Below, one piece after another: positions 7,281 through 12,320 of a DNA stretch of 12,320 bases (its first letter is position 1; each line of letters opens with the position of its first letter). This DNA comes from Spongiicolonus versatilis (GTDB lineage Bacteria; Pseudomonadota; Gammaproteobacteria; Arenicellales; Spongiicolonaceae), in the NCBI GenBank assembly GCA_028286165.1, contig JAPYMU010000180.1, positions 1 through 12,320 on the forward strand. Direction: 5' to 3'. Under the pieces are notes generated by a model. That model saw only the letters and a list, made by a program, of their open reading frames with translations. It did no database searches and was not told the origin of the DNA. Both the position numbers and the translations under genes were made by a program.

Positions 7281-7314
7281 CACCGGCGCCGCCAATGGCG
7301 CCGGTGTTTTCTTT
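7281..7314 (+). terminator. Intra-operon hairpin with T tract between dctP and dctQ
   Basis: CACCGGCGCC (7281-7290) and GGCGCCGGTG (7297-7306) form a perfect 10-bp GC-rich stem with a 6-nt loop, followed by TTTTCTTT. The A residues just before the stem can pair with the first T residues. This has the form of a Rho-independent terminator, 22 bp after the dctP stop and 16 bp before dctQ. With dctQM directly downstream on the same strand and no clear second promoter, it more likely acts as a partial terminator or an mRNA-stabilising 3' hairpin than as a full operon end. Confidence 0.75.
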
Positions 7315-7329
7315 CCCCCGGGCTTTGCC

Positions 7330-7905
7330 ATGAACAAAACCCTCGCTTTCCTTGCGCGCGTCGACCGTACGCTGGTGCGCATCGGCCAGGTCGCCGCTTG
7401 GGCCGGCGTCGCGCTCATTACCGTCACGATTTTTGACGTGATTACGCGGCGATTTTTAGTGCTCGGCTCCACCAAGTTGCAGGAGTTGGAGTGGCACTTC
7501 CATGTCATCCTGTTCGGCTTCTGCCTTGCTTTCGCCTACCTGAAAGACGCCCATGTGCGCATTGACCTGGTGCGCGAGCGGCTGCCGCAGCGGGTGCGCT
7601 GGTGGATTGAGGCGGCCGGCTGCATTTTCTTTCTGCTGCCCTACTGCGCGCTGGTGGTCTGGTTCAGCGTCGACTTTGTCACCAAATCTTTTTTGCAAAA
7701 TGAAATCTCCGCCTCGGCCACCGGCCTGTCCCACCGCTGGTTAATCAAGTCGGTCATTCCGCTGTCGTTCACCATGCTGGGCATTGCCGGCTTGGTGGTT
7801 CTGGCGCGCAAAATAATTCAATTGTTCGGCCCGCCCGAAGCCGCCGCCGCCGTCACCGAAGCCGAGCGCGCCGGGCAAACCGGCTACAGCGGCTCCGTCA
7901 CCTGA
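7330..7905 (+). CDS. dctQ: TRAP transporter small membrane subunit, DctQ family
   Basis: DctQ is the four-helix small permease subunit that pairs with DctM. The product has 191 residues and four hydrophobic segments at about 20-40, 52-72, 92-115 and 138-162. The short conserved stretch KDAHVRIDLVRERLP after the second helix is typical. The C-terminus (from about residue 166) is a hydrophilic, Ala-rich cytoplasmic tail. The start at 7330 has no obvious ribosome binding site. The stop abuts the dctM ATG with no gap, so dctQ and dctM are surely cotranslated. Confidence 0.93.
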   Translation: MNKTLAFLARVDRTLVRIGQVAAWAGVALITVTIFDVITRRFLVLGSTKLQELEWHFHVILFGFCLAFAYLKDAHVRIDLVRERLPQRVRWWIEAAGCIFFLLPYCALVVWFSVDFVTKSFLQNEISASATGLSHRWLIKSVIPLSFTMLGIAGLVVLARKIIQLFGPPEAAAAVTEAERAGQTGYSGSVT

Positions 7906-9375
<1,470 letters not shown>

Positions 9376-9409
9376 GGCGCGGGGCGGCGGCGGCGGTGCC
9401 GGGAACGGT

Positions 9410-9472
9410 GGTTGCGACGTTAAAGATGGCGGTTGCAATGTTAAAAGCGGCGGCTGCGACGTTAAAAGTGAC
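9410..9472 (+). repeat. Three imperfect 21-bp tandem repeats upstream of lutA
   Basis: Units at 9410-9430, 9431-9451 and 9452-9472 are contiguous and share the core GGYTGCRAYGTTAAA with small variation. They fill most of the 109-bp gap between dctM and lutA and end 12 bp before the lutA ATG. A period of 21 bp is about two helical turns, as expected for stacked sites of a DNA-binding protein on one face. It is also seven codons, and one frame through the repeats ends in an ATGA overlap with lutA. Function is not known from the sequence. Confidence 0.8.
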
Positions 9473-9484
9473 GGTGCACAACTC

Positions 9485-10276
9485 ATGACCGCCGAATCCA
9501 AACCCGCCGTCGGCCTCTTCGCCACCTGCCTCGCCGATTTGTTCCGGCCGACGGTCGCTTTTGCCGCCGCCCGCCTGCTGCGCGCCGCCGGCTGCACGGT
9601 GACGGTGCCGCTGGCGCAAACCTGCTGCGGGCAGCCGGCCTACAACAGCGGCGATGCGCACAGCGCGCGATGCATCGCAAAACGGGTGGTGGAGGTTTTT
9701 TCGCCTTACGACTTCACCGTCGCCCCGTCCGGCTCCTGCGCGGCGATGATTCGTGAACATTACCCGGCGCTGCTCGGCGACGACCCCGGCCTGCGTGAAA
9801 AATCGCAAACGCTGGCGCGGCGCACTTACGAACTCACTTCTTTTCTCGCCGATGTCCGCGACTTCACCGCCGTGGACGCCGCCTTCAACTGCGCCGTCAC
9901 CTACCACGACTCCTGCGCCGGCCTGCGCGAGTGCGGCATCCGCCGGCAGCCGCGCCGCCTGCTGCAGCAAGTGCGCGGTTTAACTTTGCGCGAGATGGCG
10001 GACAGCGACGTGTGCTGCGGCTTCGGCGGCACGTTCTGCGTCAAATACCCCGACATTTCGGCGCGCATGGCCGGCGACAAAGCGCACGCCGTCGCCCAGA
10101 GCGGCGCCGATGCGGTGCTCGGCGGCGACCTCGGCTGTTTGTTGAACATCGCCGGCTGCATCAAGCGCAGCGGCGGCGGCGCGCGGGTTTTTCATGTCGC
10201 CGAAGTGCTGGCCGGCCTGGCCGGTGCGGCCATCGGCGAGGGCGAGGGTGAGGGTGAGGGCGGCGGCGCAAAATAA
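9485..10276 (+). CDS. lutA: L-lactate oxidation iron-sulfur protein LutA (YkgE-like, CCG domain)
   Basis: LutA is the heterodisulfide-reductase-like subunit of the LutABC system, which oxidises L-lactate to pyruvate in the cytoplasm. The 263-residue protein has the two cysteine-rich CCG domains of the family: Cys15 (FATCLADL) with TCCGQPAYNSG (Cys47-Cys48) and SGSC (Cys85), then HDSC (Cys144) with CCGFGGTFCVKYPDIS (Cys177-Cys178). It aligns along its length with E. coli YkgE up to VFHVAEVL. Beyond that it carries an unusual tail GEGEGEGEGGGAK encoded by a hexanucleotide repeat. The ATG fits the family N-terminus but has no clear Shine-Dalgarno sequence. It overlaps the end (ATGA) of a short upstream frame running through the 21-bp repeats. 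The last 23 nt overlap lutB. Confidence 0.93.
   Translation: MTAESKPAVGLFATCLADLFRPTVAFAAARLLRAAGCTVTVPLAQTCCGQPAYNSGDAHSARCIAKRVVEVFSPYDFTVAPSGSCAAMIREHYPALLGDDPGLREKSQTLARRTYELTSFLADVRDFTAVDAAFNCAVTYHDSCAGLRECGIRRQPRRLLQQVRGLTLREMADSDVCCGFGGTFCVKYPDISARMAGDKAHAVAQSGADAVLGGDLGCLLNIAGCIKRSGGGARVFHVAEVLAGLAGAAIGEGEGEGEGGGAK
10235..10264 (+). repeat. GGYGAG hexanucleotide repeat at the lutA/lutB junction
   Basis: Four units (GGCGAG twice, then GGTGAG twice) run from 10235 to 10258, followed by GGCGGC. In the lutA frame they encode Gly-Glu dipeptides of the C-terminal tail. In the lutB frame the two GGTGAG units supply GTG codons at 10248 and 10254, and the GAGG core 6 nt before 10254 resembles a Shine-Dalgarno sequence. 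The repeat therefore serves as coding sequence and probably as the lutB initiation region. Confidence 0.75.
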
Positions 10277-11666
10277 TTTCCCGCACCGGGTCCAAACCGC
10301 CCTCGGCAACGAGGCTCTGCAGCGCGCCTTGGGCCGCGCGCGCACCGGGTTTCAGAACAACCGCCGCCGCGCCGTGAACCAGGTGGCGGAGTTTCAACGC
10401 ATGCGCAGCGCGGCCAGGGAAATTAAAAACCACACCCTCGCCCACCTGGATTTTTATCTGGAACAATTCGCCGATGCGGTGCGCGCCAACGGCGGCCAGG
10501 TGCACTGGGCGCGCACCGCCGGGGAGGCGCGCGACACCGTGGCGGGCATCTGCAGCGCCGGCGGCGGCGGCAAAAAAATCGCCAAGGGCAAAACCATGGT
10601 GGCGGAAGAGATCGAATTAAACCCGGCGCTGGAAAAAGCCGGCCACGAAGTCACCGAAACCGACCTCGGCGAATACATCGTGCAACTGGCCGGCGAGGCG
10701 CCGAGCCACATCATCGCCCCGGCGGTGCACAAAACGCGCGGCGAGGTGCTGGAACTTTTCGCCCGCCACCACGGCGCAAAAAAACGCGGCGGCGACACCG
10801 CCGCCATTGTCGCCGAGGCGCGCCAGGTGCTGCGCGAAAAATTCACCGGCGCCGACATCGGCATCACCGGCGCCAACTTTCTCATCGCCGAAACCGGCGC
10901 CATCGTTCTGGTCACCAACGAGGGCAACGGCGATTTGTGCTCGTGCCTGCCGCCGGTGCACATCGTCACCGCCGCCATTGAAAAAGTGCTGCCGACGCTG
11001 GAGGATCTCGCGCTGTTTTTGCGCCTGCTGGGGCGCAGCGCCACCGGCCAGGAAATTTCCAACTACACCACGCTTTACGCCGGCGCCAAGCGCGAAGCCG
11101 ACACCGACGGCCCGCGCGAGTTTCACCTGGTGCTGCTGGACAACGGCCGCTCGGCCATGCTCGGCGGCGAGTTCCGCGACATGCTGCGCTGCATCCGCTG
11201 CGGCGCGTGCCTCAACCACTGCCCGGTCTACGGCAGCATCGGCGGCCACGCCTACGACGCGGTGTACAGCGGCCCCATGGGCGCGGTGCTGACGCCGCTG
11301 AGCGCCGGCCTGCGGGTGGCGCGCGACCTGCCCAACGCGTGCACCCTGAACGGCCGCTGCCGCGAAGTGTGCCCGGTGGACATCCCGCTGCCCGACCTGC
11401 TGCGCAAGCACCGCATGCGCGAGTTTGAGCAGAAACTGGGCGGCGCGCGCGGCCGGCTGGCGCTGGCGCTGTGGGCTTTTTTCGCGCTGCGCCCGCGTTT
11501 GTACCAGGCGGCGGCGGGCGCGCTGCTTTACCTGCTGAAAAAAACCGCCGGCCGGCGCGGCGCGCTGCGCAAATTTCCGCTGGCCGGCGGGTGGACTCAA
11601 AGCCGCGACCTGCCGGCGCCCGAAGGCAAAACGTTTCTGCGCCGCTGGGCGCAAGGGGAGCGGTGA
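10254..11666 (+). CDS. lutB: L-lactate oxidation iron-sulfur protein LutB (YkgF-like)
   Basis: LutB is the ferredoxin-like and LUD-domain subunit of the LutABC lactate-oxidation complex. From the GTG at 10254 it has 470 residues and follows E. coli YkgF throughout: TDLGEYIVQL, GADIGITGANFLIAETG, VTNEGN, DNGRSAML, FRDMLRCIRCGACLNHCP, YSGPMGAVLTPL and a C-terminal WTQSRDLPAPEGKTFLRRW. The first 4Fe-4S motif is complete (Cys313, 316, 319, 323). The second reads CTLNGRCREVCP, with Cys363, 369 and 373 but Asn366 where E. coli has Cys. The start is uncertain: GTG at 10254 or 10248 gives a family-like N-terminus (NNFPHRVQTAL), while an ATG at 10194 would add 20 Arg/Pro-rich residues overlapping lutA in another frame. 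The stop overlaps the lutC start. Confidence 0.93.
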   Translation: MRAAAQNNFPHRVQTALGNEALQRALGRARTGFQNNRRRAVNQVAEFQRMRSAAREIKNHTLAHLDFYLEQFADAVRANGGQVHWARTAGEARDTVAGICSAGGGGKKIAKGKTMVAEEIELNPALEKAGHEVTETDLGEYIVQLAGEAPSHIIAPAVHKTRGEVLELFARHHGAKKRGGDTAAIVAEARQVLREKFTGADIGITGANFLIAETGAIVLVTNEGNGDLCSCLPPVHIVTAAIEKVLPTLEDLALFLRLLGRSATGQEISNYTTLYAGAKREADTDGPREFHLVLLDNGRSAMLGGEFRDMLRCIRCGACLNHCPVYGSIGGHAYDAVYSGPMGAVLTPLSAGLRVARDLPNACTLNGRCREVCPVDIPLPDLLRKHRMREFEQKLGGARGRLALALWAFFALRPRLYQAAAGALLYLLKKTAGRRGALRKFPLAGGWTQSRDLPAPEGKTFLRRWAQGER

Positions 11667-12320
11667 GCGCCGGCAACGACAGCCCGCGCGCCGAAATTCT
11701 GCGCGCCATCCGCCGCGCCCTCGGCCGCGACGCCCCTCTCGACCCGGGCATCGCCCGCGCCCTCGCATCGCGCGCCCCGCGGCCGCACCCGCGCCCGCAT
11801 TACAGCGCCGGCCTGGCGCAGCGCTTCGCGCAAAAGTTGCGCGCCGCCGATGGCGGCGTGGACTTCGCCGACAACAACGCCGACATCGCGGCGCGGGTGG
11901 ACGCATATCTTGCGCGCCACAACCTCGGCAACACGGTGGCGCTGGCCCCCGACCGCCGCCTGGACCGAATCCCCTGGCCGGCGCACTGGCAAGCCGAGCG
12001 CCGCAACGCACACCCTGGCGACGGCGTCAGCATCACCCCGGCCTTCGCCGCCATCGCCGAAACCGGCAGCGTGGCGCTGACCACCTCGGCCCAAACCCCG
12101 GCCGCGCTTAACCTGCTGCCGGCGACCCACATCGTCATCGTGGAGGAAAAACAAATCGTCCCCTACATGGAGGATGTGTGGCAATTGCTGCGCGCCGCCA
12201 ACCACAACCCGCGCGCCCTGTTCTTCATCACCGGCCCCTCGCGCACCGCCGACATAGAACAAACCCTGCAACTCGGCGCGCATGGGCCTACGCGGTTTTT
12301 TGTGGTGGTGGGGAGGAGTT
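11663..12320 (+). CDS. lutC: Lactate utilization protein LutC (LUD domain), 3' end outside window
   Basis: LutC is the third subunit of the lactate-oxidation complex, a LUD (DUF162) domain protein. The frame starts at a GTG (11663) that overlaps the lutB TGA as GTGA, with AAGGGGAG just upstream. It is open to the right edge for 219 codons. The N-terminus (AEILRAIRRALGR) is the usual helical start. ITPAFAAIAETGSVAL, ATHIVIVEEKQIV and the signature GPSRTADIEQTLQLGAHGP are diagnostic of the family. Known members have about 230-240 residues and end soon after this signature, so only a few codons are probably missing. Tight overlaps show that lutA, lutB and lutC form one translational unit. Confidence 0.92.
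   Translation, partial: MSAGNDSPRAEILRAIRRALGRDAPLDPGIARALASRAPRPHPRPHYSAGLAQRFAQKLRAADGGVDFADNNADIAARVDAYLARHNLGNTVALAPDRRLDRIPWPAHWQAERRNAHPGDGVSITPAFAAIAETGSVALTTSAQTPAALNLLPATHIVIVEEKQIVPYMEDVWQLLRAANHNPRALFFITGPSRTADIEQTLQLGAHGPTRFFVVVGRS

Noticed and set aside
9410..9472. CRISPR array
   Set aside because: The units are directly contiguous with no spacers, only three in number, and imperfect.
10194..10253. Upstream ATG start for lutB
   Set aside because: The added residues are Arg/Pro-rich and overlap lutA out of frame. Family alignment begins after the GTG at 10254.

Overview
The window is GC-rich, densely coding bacterial chromosome. It fits a Gram-negative proteobacterium, most likely gamma- or betaproteobacterial: it has an outer-membrane assembly lipoprotein (BamD), the classical divergent bamD / rluD-pgeF neighbourhood, two lipoproteins with lipoboxes and a periplasmic TRAP binding protein. 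Proteins are rich in Ala, Gly and Arg. I cannot name the genus. I see no rRNA, tRNA, CRISPR array, insertion sequence or phage gene.

Region 1 (1-5006) is housekeeping. On the minus strand, bamD ends 60 bp before what looks like the start of a truncated gene at the left edge (strong ribosome binding site, ATG at 31). Divergently, rluD (23S rRNA pseudouridine synthase) and pgeF (peptidoglycan editing factor) overlap and run rightward. They converge, with only 3 bp between stop codons, on a minus-strand pair: nadC (quinolinate phosphoribosyltransferase, TTG start), then a lipoprotein M48 metalloprotease with a TPR region.

Region 2 (5042-6129) runs rightward and holds a PlsC-type acyltransferase with a non-standard motif III and a small zinc-binding GFA-family protein.

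Region 3 (6137-12320, running off the right edge) is the most interesting part. A good sigma70-like promoter precedes a TRAP transporter: binding protein DctP, then a perfect 10-bp hairpin with a T tract, then membrane subunits DctQ and DctM. This is followed in the same direction by lutA, lutB and lutC, encoding the iron-sulfur L-lactate oxidation complex. The binding protein resembles the 2-oxoacid/lactate group of TRAP proteins, so the simplest reading is one catabolic unit: TRAP-driven import of lactate or a related 2-hydroxy/2-oxo acid, then oxidation to pyruvate by LutABC. No LctP/LldP-type permease and no regulator gene lie in the window.

Small-scale features of region 3 that deserve attention are the intra-operon terminator after dctP, three tandem 21-bp repeats just before lutA that also form a short reading frame ending in an ATGA overlap with lutA, a hexanucleotide repeat at the lutA/lutB junction that both encodes a Gly-Glu tail and supplies the lutB start region, and an Asn in place of one expected cluster cysteine in LutB. 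I found no clearly unprecedented multi-gene system. The novelty candidates are the TRAP-Lut pairing and these regulatory-scale features.
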